Counted from the stretch's first letter, positions 15,348-22,215 are shown. The stretch is 50,202 nucleotides of DNA from JBDTSW01 sp051004675 (GCA_051004675.1 JBPCKC010000082.1:1-50202); one strand, 5' to 3'. Notes: generated from the letters alone by a model not told the origin. Numbers and translations are program-made.

Positions 15348-15627
15348 CGCCGCCGCCACCCTTCTGCCTGGCCTTCGCCTCGCGGGCCTTCCTGCGGCCC
15401 TCCTTGAAGCGGGCCTTGGTGGCGGCGTGGAGCTTCGCGTTACGGGCCTCCTGCTTGCGGGCGTTGCCCGGGCTCTTGACGAACTTGAAGCTCGACGCCG
15501 GGGTGGAGAAGCGGCGAGTCGTTCGCTGGGACCCGCAGTCCGGGCAAGGAGCGTGCTCGGTCCCGGCAGCGACGAGATCCTCGAATCCCGCTCCGCACTC
15601 CTCGCACTGGAACTCATAGATCGGCAA
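15340..15627 (-). CDS. FmdB-family zinc-ribbon protein
   Basis: This 95-residue protein starts LPIYEFQCEECG, the FmdB/CxxC-type regulatory domain. One zinc is probably bound by Cys8, Cys11, Cys28 and Cys31. Residues 45-95 are a strongly basic Lys/Arg/Ala tail that would bind nucleic acid. The TTG start at 15627 has GAGGAG about 6 bases upstream, and TACCAT at 15646-15651 could be its -10 element. It is the first gene of the run that continues through the glycosylase, tsaE, tsaB, rimI and tsaD. The family was named from a formamidase regulator, but its function is generally unknown. Confidence 0.8.
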   Translation of the reverse strand: MPIYEFQCEECGAGFEDLVAAGTEHAPCPDCGSQRTTRRFSTPASSFKFVKSPGNARKQEARNAKLHAATKARFKEGRRKAREAKARQKGGGGGA

Positions 15628-15674
15628 CGCGGCTCCTCGCGCCCGATGGTAACCGCGGCCGAGGACCGGGTATC

Positions 15675-15680
15675 TAGACT
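15675..15680 (+). promoter_or_regulatory. Candidate -10 element of the pantothenate operon
   Basis: TAGACT lies in the 196-base divergent gap between the fmdB-like gene and the DUF2520 gene. It would give a leader of about 137 bases. I saw no -35 match, so this is tentative. Confidence 0.2.
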
Positions 15681-15823
15681 CCATACCGGCCGCGACCCCA
15701 ACCGGGGCGTGGACCCACCCACCACCAGCCACCGACGAACGCTCATCAGCCGTCTGGATTCTCGTGAGGGAACTGGAACGGGATCGACCCGAAACCCCCG
15801 GCGCCACAGCCGAAAGCCGCGCG

Positions 15824-16555
15824 ATGCCCCGACTCGCGATCGTCGGGCGCGGGCGGGTGGGCGGCGCGGTCGCCGCGGCGGCGAAGCGGGCGGCGCTTCC
15901 CCACGCGCTCGCCGGCCGCGGCAACGTGGCCGAGGCCTGCGCCGGCGCGGACGCCGCGCTCCTGTGCGTGGGCGATGCGGACATCCACGAGGCGGCTCAG
16001 GCCGCGGGCGCCGCCCGCCCGGCCCCGCGCCTGATCGGGCACACGAGCGGCGCCACGGACCTGGACGTGCTCTCGGGCCAGGCCGAGGCGGCGTTCAGCC
16101 TCCACCCCCTGCAGACGATCCCCGGCCCCGGCGCCGACCTGACCGGCGCGCCGTGCGCCGTCGCTGGCTCTACCGCCGACGCCCTCGCCTTCGCCGGCGA
16201 GCTGGCGGGAAGCCTCGGCATGGTGCCCTTCGAGGTCCCGGAGGCGCATCGAGCCGCCTACCACGCCGGGGCCTCCATGGCCTCCAACTTCCTCGTGGCG
16301 CTGGAAGAATCGGCGGCGGAGCTCCTCGAGCGGGCCGGCGTCCCCAACCCCCGCTCGCTACTCGCCCCCCTGGTCCTTCGCAGCGCCGCGAACTGGGCCG
16401 AGCACGGTTCGCAGGCCCTCACCGGGCCGATCGCCCGGGGGGACGAGGCAACGGTGAGCCGACACATCGAGGCGCTCCAGCGGCTGGGCCCGGAGCTCCT
16501 GCCGCTCTATCAGGCGCTCGCCGAGCGCACGCGGGAGGTCGCGCGCGGGCGATGA
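15824..16555 (+). CDS. Rossmann-fold + DUF2520 protein, pantothenate-operon dehydrogenase-like
   Basis: This 243-residue protein starts at ATG 15824 (MPRLAIVGRGRVGGAVA). An NAD(P)-binding Rossmann domain (about 1-110) is followed by the DUF2520 helical domain (about 120-235), with the conserved FSLHPLQTIPGPG and YHAGASMASNFLVALEESA. The fold is related to ketopantoate reductase and 6-phosphogluconate dehydrogenase. Its stop overlaps panC by four bases. Because no panE is present next to panB, panC and panD, I infer it may supply or influence the ketopantoate reduction step, but this is unproven. An earlier in-frame GTG at 15764 would add 20 residues without family support. Confidence 0.8.
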   Translation: MPRLAIVGRGRVGGAVAAAAKRAALPHALAGRGNVAEACAGADAALLCVGDADIHEAAQAAGAARPAPRLIGHTSGATDLDVLSGQAEAAFSLHPLQTIPGPGADLTGAPCAVAGSTADALAFAGELAGSLGMVPFEVPEAHRAAYHAGASMASNFLVALEESAAELLERAGVPNPRSLLAPLVLRSAANWAEHGSQALTGPIARGDEATVSRHIEALQRLGPELLPLYQALAERTREVARGR

Positions 16556-17427
16556 GGACGGCTCGGACAAAGCTGGAGCTGCGCGGGGAGCTGGCGGATG
16601 CCCGGCGCACCGGCGACTCCATCGGCCTGGTGCCGACGATGGGCGTCCTCCACGAGGGTCACCTGTCGCTGTTGCGGGCCGCCCGGGCGCGCTGCGACGT
16701 CGTGGTGATGAGCCTGTTCGTGAACCCGGCCCAGTTCGGGCCCTCCGAGGACCTCGCGAGCTACCCCCGCGACGAGGCGCGCGACCTCGACCTGGCCGCA
16801 CGCGAGGGCGTGGATCTGGTGTACGCGCCCGACGCCGGGGAGGTCTATCCCGACGGGTTCGCGACGACGGTCGAGGTCAAAGGCGACCTCACCGCCGTGC
16901 TGTGCAGCGACCCCGCGCGGCGCGGCCCGGAGCACTTCCGCGGGGTCACGACGATCGTGGCGAAACTGTTCAACGTGGTCCAACCGGATGTCGCGTTCTT
17001 CGGGCAGAAGGACGCCCAACAGGCCGCGGTGATCCGGCGGATGGCCCACGACCTGGACTTCGCCGCCGAGATCGCCGTCCTGCCCACGGTCCGCGAACCC
17101 GACGGCCTCGCCATGAGCTCCCGCAACGCCTATCTGGACCCCGCCGAGCGCGAGCGGGCCGGCGCCATCCACCGGGCGCTCCGCGCGGCCGAGGCCGCGG
17201 CAAGCAAGGGCGCGGACGTGGCCGGTGCGCTCGCGGCGGCGCGCTCCGAGCTCGCCGCGGCCAAGATCGAACCCGAGTACCTCGAGGCCCGCGATGCCGC
17301 CGACCTCACGCAGGCTCATGGCTTCAACGGACGGGCGGTCCTGGTGGCCGTCGCCGCGCGGGTCGGCAAGGCCCGCCTCATCGACAACGTCGTCATCGGT
17401 GCCGATGAGAGCACCGCGACCCCCTGA
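16552..17427 (+). CDS. panC: Pantothenate synthetase PanC
   Basis: This 291-residue cytoplasmic ligase joins pantoate and beta-alanine using ATP. It shows the nucleotidyltransferase motif HEGHLSLLRAA (HxGH) in PTMGVLHEGHLS, VNPAQFGPSEDLASYPRD, VVAKLFNVVQPDVAFFGQKDAQQAAVIRRM-type substrate loop (around 138-164) and the KMSKS-like MSSRNAYL. The length is normal for the family. The ATG start sits in an ATGA overlap with the DUF2520 gene. panD begins 16 bases downstream. Confidence 0.96.
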   Translation: MRTARTKLELRGELADARRTGDSIGLVPTMGVLHEGHLSLLRAARARCDVVVMSLFVNPAQFGPSEDLASYPRDEARDLDLAAREGVDLVYAPDAGEVYPDGFATTVEVKGDLTAVLCSDPARRGPEHFRGVTTIVAKLFNVVQPDVAFFGQKDAQQAAVIRRMAHDLDFAAEIAVLPTVREPDGLAMSSRNAYLDPAERERAGAIHRALRAAEAAASKGADVAGALAAARSELAAAKIEPEYLEARDAADLTQAHGFNGRAVLVAVAARVGKARLIDNVVIGADESTATP

Positions 17428-17443
17428 ACGGAGGGCACGAAGC

Positions 17444-17824
17444 ATGCAACGCCAGATGATGAAATCGAAGATCCACCGGGCGACCGTGACCGCGTGTGAC
17501 GTGGACTACGTCGGCTCGATCACGATCGACGCCGACCTGATGCGCCAGGCCGACCTGCTCCCCAACGAGCAGGTCCACGTCTGGGACATCGAAAACGGCG
17601 CGAGGATGGTCACCTATGCGATCGAGGACGAGCCGGGATCCGGCACGATCCAGATCAACGGCGCCGCGGCCAGGCTCGTGCGCGAGGGCGACAAGGTGAT
17701 CATCTGCTCCTACGCGGCGTACGACGACGTGGAGCTCGAGTCGTATTCTCCGGTCGTGGTCCACGTGGACGACGCGAACCGGGCCACCGCGGTGGACTCC
17801 AACCCGGCGGTGCTCCTCTCATGA
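17444..17824 (+). CDS. panD: Aspartate 1-decarboxylase precursor PanD
   Basis: This 126-residue pyruvoyl enzyme makes beta-alanine from aspartate. The precursor cleaves itself between Gly24 and Ser25 (DYVGSITID), exactly the family position. This supports the ATG at 17444, which has GGAGG about 9 bases upstream. KSKIHRATVT, INGAAARLV and VIICSYA are further family marks. The stop overlaps the panB start by four bases. Confidence 0.96.
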   Translation: MQRQMMKSKIHRATVTACDVDYVGSITIDADLMRQADLLPNEQVHVWDIENGARMVTYAIEDEPGSGTIQINGAAARLVREGDKVIICSYAAYDDVELESYSPVVVHVDDANRATAVDSNPAVLLS

Positions 17825-18750
17825 GCAGCGCCGCGCGTCCCGAGGCCCCGGGCGACGCCCGCCGGCCCGTGACCCTGCCCCGCCTTGCCGAGATGAAGAG
17901 GGCGGGCGAGCCGATCGTGATGGTCACCGCCTACGACTATCCCTCGGCGCTGGCCGTCGAGGAGGCCGGAGTGGACATCGTGCTCGTGGGCGACTCCGCC
18001 GCGATGACGGTCCTCGGCTATGAGAGCACTGTCTCGGTCGGGGTCGACGAGATGCTGATGCTGGCCAGGGCCGTCCGCCGCGGCCTGCGCACGCCGTTTC
18101 TGGTCGGCGACATGCCCTTCGGCTCGTACGAGGCGTCCAACGAGCAGGCGATCGAGAACGCCCAGCGCTTCGTCAAGGAGGCCGGGTGCGAGGCCGTCAA
18201 GCTCGAGCGCGGAGGATCCTCGGTCGACCGCGCGCGCGCGATCGTGCGGGCGGGCATCCCGGTGATGGGGCACGTCGGCCTGACGCCGCAGACCGCCACC
18301 GCGCTCGGCGGGTTCAAGGCCCAGGGCCGCACTGCCAACCGGGCGATCGAGATCGCCGAGGAGGCGCTCGCGCTCGAGTCGGTTGGCTGCTTCTCGATCG
18401 TCTTCGAAGCGGTTCCGGCGGCGATCTCCGAGGCGCTCGTGGAGAAGCTCCAGGTCCCCGTCATCGGAATTGGGGCAGGCGCAGCCACCGACGGCCAGGT
18501 GCTCGTCTTCCACGACCTGCTGGGAATCCACCAGGGCCACACCGCCAAATTCGTCAAGCGCTACGCGGAGATCCACGACGCGATGGTCGCGGGCGTCCGC
18601 GACTACGCGGCCGACGTGCGCAGCCGTGGCTTCCCCGGCCCCGAGCACCTCTACTCCGTCGAGCCCGCCGAGCTGGCCGAGTTCCGCTCCTACCTCGACC
18701 AGGAGAGCATGGCCGGCCAGAAGTGGGACTGGTCGGCGACGGAGATCTAG
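17821..18750 (+). CDS. panB: 3-methyl-2-oxobutanoate hydroxymethyltransferase PanB
   Basis: This 309-residue TIM-barrel enzyme transfers a hydroxymethyl group from methylene-tetrahydrofolate to 2-oxoisovalerate to make ketopantoate. Mg ligands are visible in VLVGDSAAM (Asp), VGDMPFGSY (Asp) and AVKLERGG (Glu region). PVMGHVGLTPQ and VIGIGAGAATDGQVLVFHDLLG are diagnostic. It closes the DUF2520-panC-panD-panB operon. The first 17 residues are a low-complexity extension, so a later start is possible, but the ATGA overlap favours this one. Confidence 0.96.
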   Translation: MSSAARPEAPGDARRPVTLPRLAEMKRAGEPIVMVTAYDYPSALAVEEAGVDIVLVGDSAAMTVLGYESTVSVGVDEMLMLARAVRRGLRTPFLVGDMPFGSYEASNEQAIENAQRFVKEAGCEAVKLERGGSSVDRARAIVRAGIPVMGHVGLTPQTATALGGFKAQGRTANRAIEIAEEALALESVGCFSIVFEAVPAAISEALVEKLQVPVIGIGAGAATDGQVLVFHDLLGIHQGHTAKFVKRYAEIHDAMVAGVRDYAADVRSRGFPGPEHLYSVEPAELAEFRSYLDQESMAGQKWDWSATEI

Positions 18751-18752
18751 CG

Positions 18753-18776
18753 GTAACCCGTGCCGCGGCCGGGTGT
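18753..18776 (+). promoter_or_regulatory. Possible SigB/SigF-like promoter of the DUF378 gene
   Basis: GTAA, 14 bases, then GGGTGT resembles the GTTT-N14-GGGTAT pattern of actinobacterial general stress sigma factors (two mismatches in the first element, one in the second). Weak evidence. Confidence 0.2.
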
Positions 18777-18845
18777 AGTTCAAGTGCTAAAGCGCACGAG
18801 GATTTCCGGCCGGATTCCTCTCGCCTGACTAGTGAGGTGAAGGAA

Positions 18846-19073
18846 ATGGAAATGGTCAAGAAGTTGGAGCCGCTGGCGTTGTTCCTGATGATCGTGGGCG
18901 CCCTCAACTGGGGCATCCTCGCCCTGACGGACACCAACGTCGTCGCCGAGATCTTCGGCACCGGCACCGTCAGCGACGTGCTCTACGTGCTCGTCGGCAT
19001 CAGCGGCCTCCTGTTCGTACCGAGGCTGGCCGAGGCCCTGCACATCGGCGGCCCGCATCCGAGGGGCGCGTAG
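18846..19073 (+). CDS. DUF378 small membrane protein
   Basis: This 75-residue protein has two hydrophobic segments (about 7-27 and 40-60) and the DUF378 signature LEPLALFLMIVGALNWGILAL. The family includes YuzA; its function is unknown. ATG 18846 has AGGTGAAGGA directly upstream as a good ribosome binding site. It is a single-gene unit bounded by the panB end and a strong terminator at 19138. Confidence 0.85.
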   Translation: MEMVKKLEPLALFLMIVGALNWGILALTDTNVVAEIFGTGTVSDVLYVLVGISGLLFVPRLAEALHIGGPHPRGA

Positions 19074-19137
19074 GGCCGAGGCCCTCAGGCCCCATCCGAA
19101 CCGCCGTCCGGCGCGTAGGAGGGGTTAGAGGTGGGAC

Positions 19138-19172
19138 ACGGGCCGGGCTTTCGAGCCCGGCCCGTCTTTTCT
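19138..19172 (+). terminator. Intrinsic terminator with 12-bp stem and TTCG loop
   Basis: A perfect 12-bp stem (ACGGGCCGGGCT with its complement) closes a TTCG tetraloop and is followed by CTTTTC. It ends the DUF378 transcript. This is the clearest intrinsic terminator in the window. Confidence 0.85.
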
Positions 19173-19219
19173 CCGAACGGCCCATGGCCGCGGCGTCATG
19201 TGCGAAGCTCGTCGCGGGG

Positions 19220-19414
19220 ATGAGCAGGGCAGTCAAGCTCTGGAGCGGCATCCTGGCGAGCGTCGGGGCCCTCGTGCTGCCTGCCTTGGCCACCGCGAAC
19301 GTCCGCGCGGACTTCAACGACGACGGGTTCGAGGACCTCGCGATCGGGATCGAGGGCGAGGAGCTGACCACCCCTACCGTCATAAACGGGGAGTCCCTCG
19401 CAGCGGGCTGGTGA
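19220..19414 (+). pseudogene. Truncated FG-GAP repeat secreted protein
   Basis: The ATG at 19220 opens a 64-residue frame: a signal peptide (basic start, hydrophobic SGILASVGALVLPALATA, cleavage expected after ATA), then RADFNDDGFEDLAIGIEGEEL. That is the first blade of an FG-GAP/integrin-alpha type repeat with its calcium-binding DxNxDGxxD. Normal FG-GAP proteins carry several such blades over 300-500 residues. Here the frame ends after 20 more unrelated residues at a TGA overlapping the yjbQ start. I infer a deletion that removed the rest of the gene and joined its 5' end to yjbQ. An earlier ATG at 19184 adds 12 residues. Confidence 0.65.
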
Positions 19415-19827
19415 CGGTCGCCTCGATCGAGATCAGTTTCGCCACGGGCGGTGATGGCGACACGATCGACATCACCGCGGAGGTCGCCCGCGCGGTAACC
19501 GAGGCGGGCGTCACGACGGGACAGGCCAGCGCCTTCGTGCGTGGCTCGACCGCCGCGGTGACCACCATGGAGTACGAGCCGGGCGGCGTTTATGACCTGC
19601 GCACCCTGCTCGATCGCCTGATCCCGGCCGCGGGCGACTACGAGCACAACCGCCTCAACCACGACAGCAACTCCCATGCCCACCAGCGGGCGTCGCTGAT
19701 CGGCCCCTCGGAGGTGGTTCCTGTCGTCGACGGCCGCCTCGCCCTCGGCACCTGGCAGCAGCTCGTGCTGATCGACTTCGACGACCGACCGCGCGAGCGG
19801 ACCGTGATCGTCCAAATCATCACCTAG
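19411..19827 (+). CDS. YjbQ/UPF0047 family protein
   Basis: This 138-residue protein has the full UPF0047 pattern: ASAFVRGSTAAVTTMEYEPGG, NRLNHDSNSHAHQRASLIGPSE with the conserved His/Asp cluster, and VPVVDGRLALGTWQQLVLIDFD. The family is a small trimeric barrel; some members have weak thiamine-phosphate synthase activity, but the role is unresolved. The GTG at 19411 is chosen because it gives the usual length and lies in a GTGA overlap with the FG-GAP remnant. The gene may therefore now depend on translation of that remnant. No good ribosome binding site is seen. Confidence 0.85.
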   Translation: MTVASIEISFATGGDGDTIDITAEVARAVTEAGVTTGQASAFVRGSTAAVTTMEYEPGGVYDLRTLLDRLIPAAGDYEHNRLNHDSNSHAHQRASLIGPSEVVPVVDGRLALGTWQQLVLIDFDDRPRERTVIVQIIT

Positions 19828-19898
19828 CCCCCGCCCCCCCCTCCCCGCCCCCCGTCCGTTGTCGGCTCAGGGTCGCTCAGCGACCCTCAGGTGACAAC
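19823..19898. repeat. Palindromic inverted-repeat copy 1 flanking the DUF559 gene
   Basis: From the yjbQ stop this copy reads CCTAGCCC, a C-rich run, CCGTCCGTTGTC, then CTCAGGGTCGCT-C-AGCGACCC. The whole 41 bases at 19858-19898 form an imperfect hairpin (GTTGTC ... GACAAC outside, GGGTCGCT/AGCGACCC inside). The last seven codons of the DUF559 gene lie within it. A second copy in opposite orientation is at 20902-20960. Confidence 0.75.
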
Positions 19899-20758
19899 GA
19901 AGGCCTGGGGGCGCCGGCGGCGATGACTCGCGTGATCGTTTGGTTCGGACTCGTGGTGGCCTGCTGCCAGGTGACGCGGATCACCCGGTCTCCGTGGGCC
20001 TCGAGCAGGGCCTGTCGCTCGGCGTCGTCTTGGCGGGCGATCGGGTCGTCGTGCCAAGCCGCGCCGTCGGCCTCGACAACGAGGCGCTGCTCCGGCCAGC
20101 GGAAGTCCGGCACGACGCGCCGGCCATCCAGTACGAGCGGCTTGTTGACGTCAGGTTGCTCGAGCCCGCCACGCTCGAAGAGGTCCAGCACCACGTCCTC
20201 GAGCTCGCTGGCTGTGGGCACGTAGCCGCCCGCGATCAACTCTCGCACTGCAGCGATACCCCGTCGGCGGCCCGCCCGGCTTACGGCCTTGGCCAGCGGG
20301 GCCAAGGCCGTTCGACGTTCCGCGAACGCTTTGCGCACGGCCCGCCGGAGCGCGCGACGGGAGACGATTCCGGCAAGGTCGATCAGGGTCCTCTCGACCG
20401 ACGTCACCGGGACCGCCGACCGCAGGAGCCAGTCGGTCCGCTCCAGCTTCAGCGTTCGATGCACGCGGAGGTCATGGTGAGTTCTGAGAGACGTGCCGCG
20501 AACGGTGACCTCGATCAGGCGGCCGTCCCAGTCGACGAGGCCCCAAAGCGCGGCGGCCGCGTAGTGGCTGAGCACGGCGGTCGGCCCGCAGGCCTTGACA
20601 GCGGCGAGGAAGCGGCCCTCGAGCGGAGGGTTCGGGTGACCGAGCGCGTAGACGCCTTCGAACAAGCGGTGAAGGCGGCCGTTCGCCGCACGTGACCGAA
20701 TCCCGCGGCGGGAAAGGCCGCACTGGCGGAGCTCCGCGAAGGAGAGGACCCCCAGCAC
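19877..20758 (-). CDS. AbiEi-like / DUF559 endonuclease-fold protein
   Basis: This 293-residue protein has an N-terminal winged-helix domain of the AbiEi antitoxin type (GVLSFAELRQCGLSRRGIRS, NGRLHRLFEGVYALGHPN), a middle domain (SHYAAAALWGLVDW, VPVTSVERTLIDLAG), and a C-terminal DUF559 domain. The last has the Vsr-like nuclease core VVPDFRWPEQRLVVEADG followed by AWHDD. Such proteins are frequent in Actinobacteria; no function is established. The GTG at 20758 is the first usable start. Coding-like sequence (LVARRR) continues upstream in frame without a start codon until a TGA, so the original N-terminus may be lost. It is bracketed by inverted palindromic repeats. Confidence 0.8.
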   Translation of the reverse strand: MLGVLSFAELRQCGLSRRGIRSRAANGRLHRLFEGVYALGHPNPPLEGRFLAAVKACGPTAVLSHYAAAALWGLVDWDGRLIEVTVRGTSLRTHHDLRVHRTLKLERTDWLLRSAVPVTSVERTLIDLAGIVSRRALRRAVRKAFAERRTALAPLAKAVSRAGRRRGIAAVRELIAGGYVPTASELEDVVLDLFERGGLEQPDVNKPLVLDGRRVVPDFRWPEQRLVVEADGAAWHDDPIARQDDAERQALLEAHGDRVIRVTWQQATTSPNQTITRVIAAGAPRPSLSPEGR

Positions 20759-20901
20759 TCGCCGGCGCGCGACGAGGCGAGGAGATCGGCGTCGATCATC
20801 GGAAGCGTGCTCAGGCGGGCAAGGATGAGGCCCCGTGCATCACAGGTGACGCGCATTTCGCGCCAAATCGGCGACGCGCCGTCCTTCCACGGACGGGGGC
20901 G

Positions 20902-20960
20902 GGGTCGCTCAGCGACCCTGAGGTGACAACGGACGGGGGGGTGGGCGGGCTTGGGCTAGG
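20902..20960. repeat. Palindromic inverted-repeat copy 2 flanking the DUF559 gene
   Basis: Read on the minus strand from the lipoprotein stop: CCTAGCCC, a C-rich run, CCGTCCGTTGTC, CTCAGGGTCGCT-G-AGCGACCC. This is the inverted counterpart of 19823-19898. The inner 17 bases form an 8-bp stem with a one-base centre. A further GTCCGTGG lies just inside, near 20884-20891. Confidence 0.75.
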
Positions 20961-21459
20961 GGCCCGGCGGGGCGTTCGAGAGCGCTTTGTCGACCTTCCA
21001 GGCCCCGCCCTCGTCCACCAGCTCGACCTCGATGGCCTCGCCGCGGTTCGGGCCTGCGGCGGGCTCGGCGGTGGCGGTCGCCGTGGCCTTCTCCAGCCTC
21101 ACCCGCGAGACGGCAACGTCGAACGAGCCCTGCTTCGCGACCGCGGCCTTGCAGCCCCTCTCATCCCCGTAGGCGGCGCGGACGTAGCGGGCGGTGACGA
21201 GCTCGACGCACGCCGAGTTGGGGTCTCCCCCACCGAGGACGGCGATGATGCTCGTCTCGACCTCCCCCTGCGGGCCGAGCTTGGCGTCGTCCTGATCCGT
21301 CTGCCTGCCATCGCCGCTGCCGCCGTCCCGCGCGGTGGTCGTCGTGGAGGCCTGTGTGTCGCCAGCCGGCGTCACGAGGTCGGGCTCGCTCTTTTCGCCG
21401 CAGGCGGCGAAGAGGAGTCCCAGGACGACGGCGGTGATGGCTGTGGCGAGTCCGCGCAT
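20956..21459 (-). CDS. Putative lipoprotein, NTF2-like/DUF4878-type
   Basis: The 167-residue precursor has a signal peptide ending in the lipobox LFAAC, then a Thr/Asp-rich linker and a small alpha+beta domain (about 65-167). Within the domain are IIAVLGGGDPNSACVELVTARYV and VELVDEGGAWKVDKAL, the pattern of secreted NTF2-like domains. It would be anchored outside the membrane; no specific role is known. I choose the second of two adjacent ATGs (21459) because TAGCTT lies exactly seven bases before it, while it would abut the first (21465) by one base. Confidence 0.7.
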   Translation of the reverse strand: MRGLATAITAVVLGLLFAACGEKSEPDLVTPAGDTQASTTTTARDGGSGDGRQTDQDDAKLGPQGEVETSIIAVLGGGDPNSACVELVTARYVRAAYGDERGCKAAVAKQGSFDVAVSRVRLEKATATATAEPAAGPNRGEAIEVELVDEGGAWKVDKALSNAPPGP

Positions 21460-21466
21460 GCGCATG

Positions 21467-21472
21467 AAGCTA
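21467..21472 (-). promoter_or_regulatory. -10 hexamer of a leaderless promoter (lipoprotein)
   Basis: TAGCTT lies 7 bases before ATG 21459 and decides between two adjacent ATGs. It overlaps the stop of the acyltransferase. Confidence 0.45.
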
Positions 21473-22069
21473 CCCGCCGGAGCCCTCGGCGAACTCGATC
21501 TCGCGGATCACCTTCGCGGGCGCGCCCGCGGCGATCACGCCCCCGGGGATGCTCTGCGTGACCACCGAGTTGGCCCCGATCACCGCCCTGTCGCCGATCT
21601 CCACCCCCCCCGTGATCACCGAGTTGACCCCGAACCAGCAGTTCGCGCCGATGCGGACCGGGCCCCGCGGGACAAATCCCTGCTGGGTGATCGGCTTGGT
21701 GGCGTCGTCGTAGCGGTGGTCGGCGTCGCCGATGAAGCAGCCGTTGGCGAACATCGTGTGATCGCCGATCTCGACCAGCTCCAGGGCCGCGATCATCGTG
21801 CCGCGGTTGAGGAAGCAGCCGGAGCCGATCCGGATCCGGGCTTCGGGGCCGAGCGTCAGCCAGCACCCCGGCTCGAGCAGGGTGTCGCGGCCGATCTCGA
21901 GTCGGCCGGAGTCGAGGCCCTCCAGGACCTCCCCCTCGAAGGGATGGCGGATGAAGAAGCCACCTCGGGCCGCGTGTGCGTCGGCGCGAAGGCGCCGGCG
22001 GAGGCTGTGGTTGCGCTCGTACCAGCGCCGCTTGACGCGCCAGGTACGCCAGTCGCCAAGACGGCTCAC
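21470..22069 (-). CDS. Left-handed beta-helix acyltransferase
   Basis: This 199-residue protein has hexapeptide repeats from about 65 to 190 (IGRDTLLEPGCWLTLGPEARIRIGSG and onwards). It includes the conserved NGCFIGDADHRYDD loop with the probable catalytic His and the closing VIGANSVVTQSIPGGVIAAGAPAKVIRE. It would O- or N-acetylate a sugar or similar acceptor with acetyl-CoA; the acceptor is unknown. GTG 22069 (VSRLGDWRTWRVKRRWYERN) is chosen because it forms a GTGA overlap with a 34-codon gene and removes an unrelated Arg/Gly-rich extension. Arg and Trp near the N-terminus suggest membrane association. Confidence 0.8.
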   Translation of the reverse strand: MSRLGDWRTWRVKRRWYERNHSLRRRLRADAHAARGGFFIRHPFEGEVLEGLDSGRLEIGRDTLLEPGCWLTLGPEARIRIGSGCFLNRGTMIAALELVEIGDHTMFANGCFIGDADHRYDDATKPITQQGFVPRGPVRIGANCWFGVNSVITGGVEIGDRAVIGANSVVTQSIPGGVIAAGAPAKVIREIEFAEGSGG

Positions 22070-22170
22070 CGAGGTGTGGCCGGGGCGGGCTCGACCGGTG
22101 CCGCGGGCCGCGAGGCCTCGGCCTTTGCCCGGAGCATCGCGAGCAGGACCTGAAGGTCGGTCACGCACAT
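22066..22170 (-). CDS. 34-residue leader peptide coupled to the acyltransferase
   Basis: No known family. The frame MCVTDLQVLLAMLRAKAEAS followed by a Pro/Ala-rich end starts at ATG 22170. TAGGCT lies six bases upstream, the spacing seen at other leaderless starts in this window. Its stop overlaps the acyltransferase GTG by four bases, so it could load ribosomes for that gene. An amphipathic helix is predicted for the first 18 residues. It may be a real small protein or only a translated leader. Confidence 0.45.
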   Translation of the reverse strand: MCVTDLQVLLAMLRAKAEASRPAAPVEPAPATPR

Positions 22171-22176
22171 CTTCTT

Positions 22177-22182
22177 AGCCTA
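22177..22182 (-). promoter_or_regulatory. -10 hexamer of a leaderless promoter (leader peptide-acyltransferase)
   Basis: TAGGCT lies 6 bases before ATG 22170. Confidence 0.4.
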
Positions 22183-22215
22183 AACGAGCGGTCTGTCACG
22201 CCGGATCATCTCGTA

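Noticed and set aside
15427..16551. Long in-frame extension upstream of panC
   Set aside because: PanC homology begins exactly at ATG 16552 and the extension overlaps the DUF2520 gene in another frame with low-complexity sequence.
18771..18815. tRNA-like start (GGGTGTAGTTCAAGTGCT)
   Set aside because: Only the D-arm looks right; no anticodon arm, T-arm or acceptor pairing follows.
19823..20960. A complete insertion sequence around the DUF559 gene
   Set aside because: There is no transposase and no target-site duplication that I can recognise; only inverted palindromic repeats are present.
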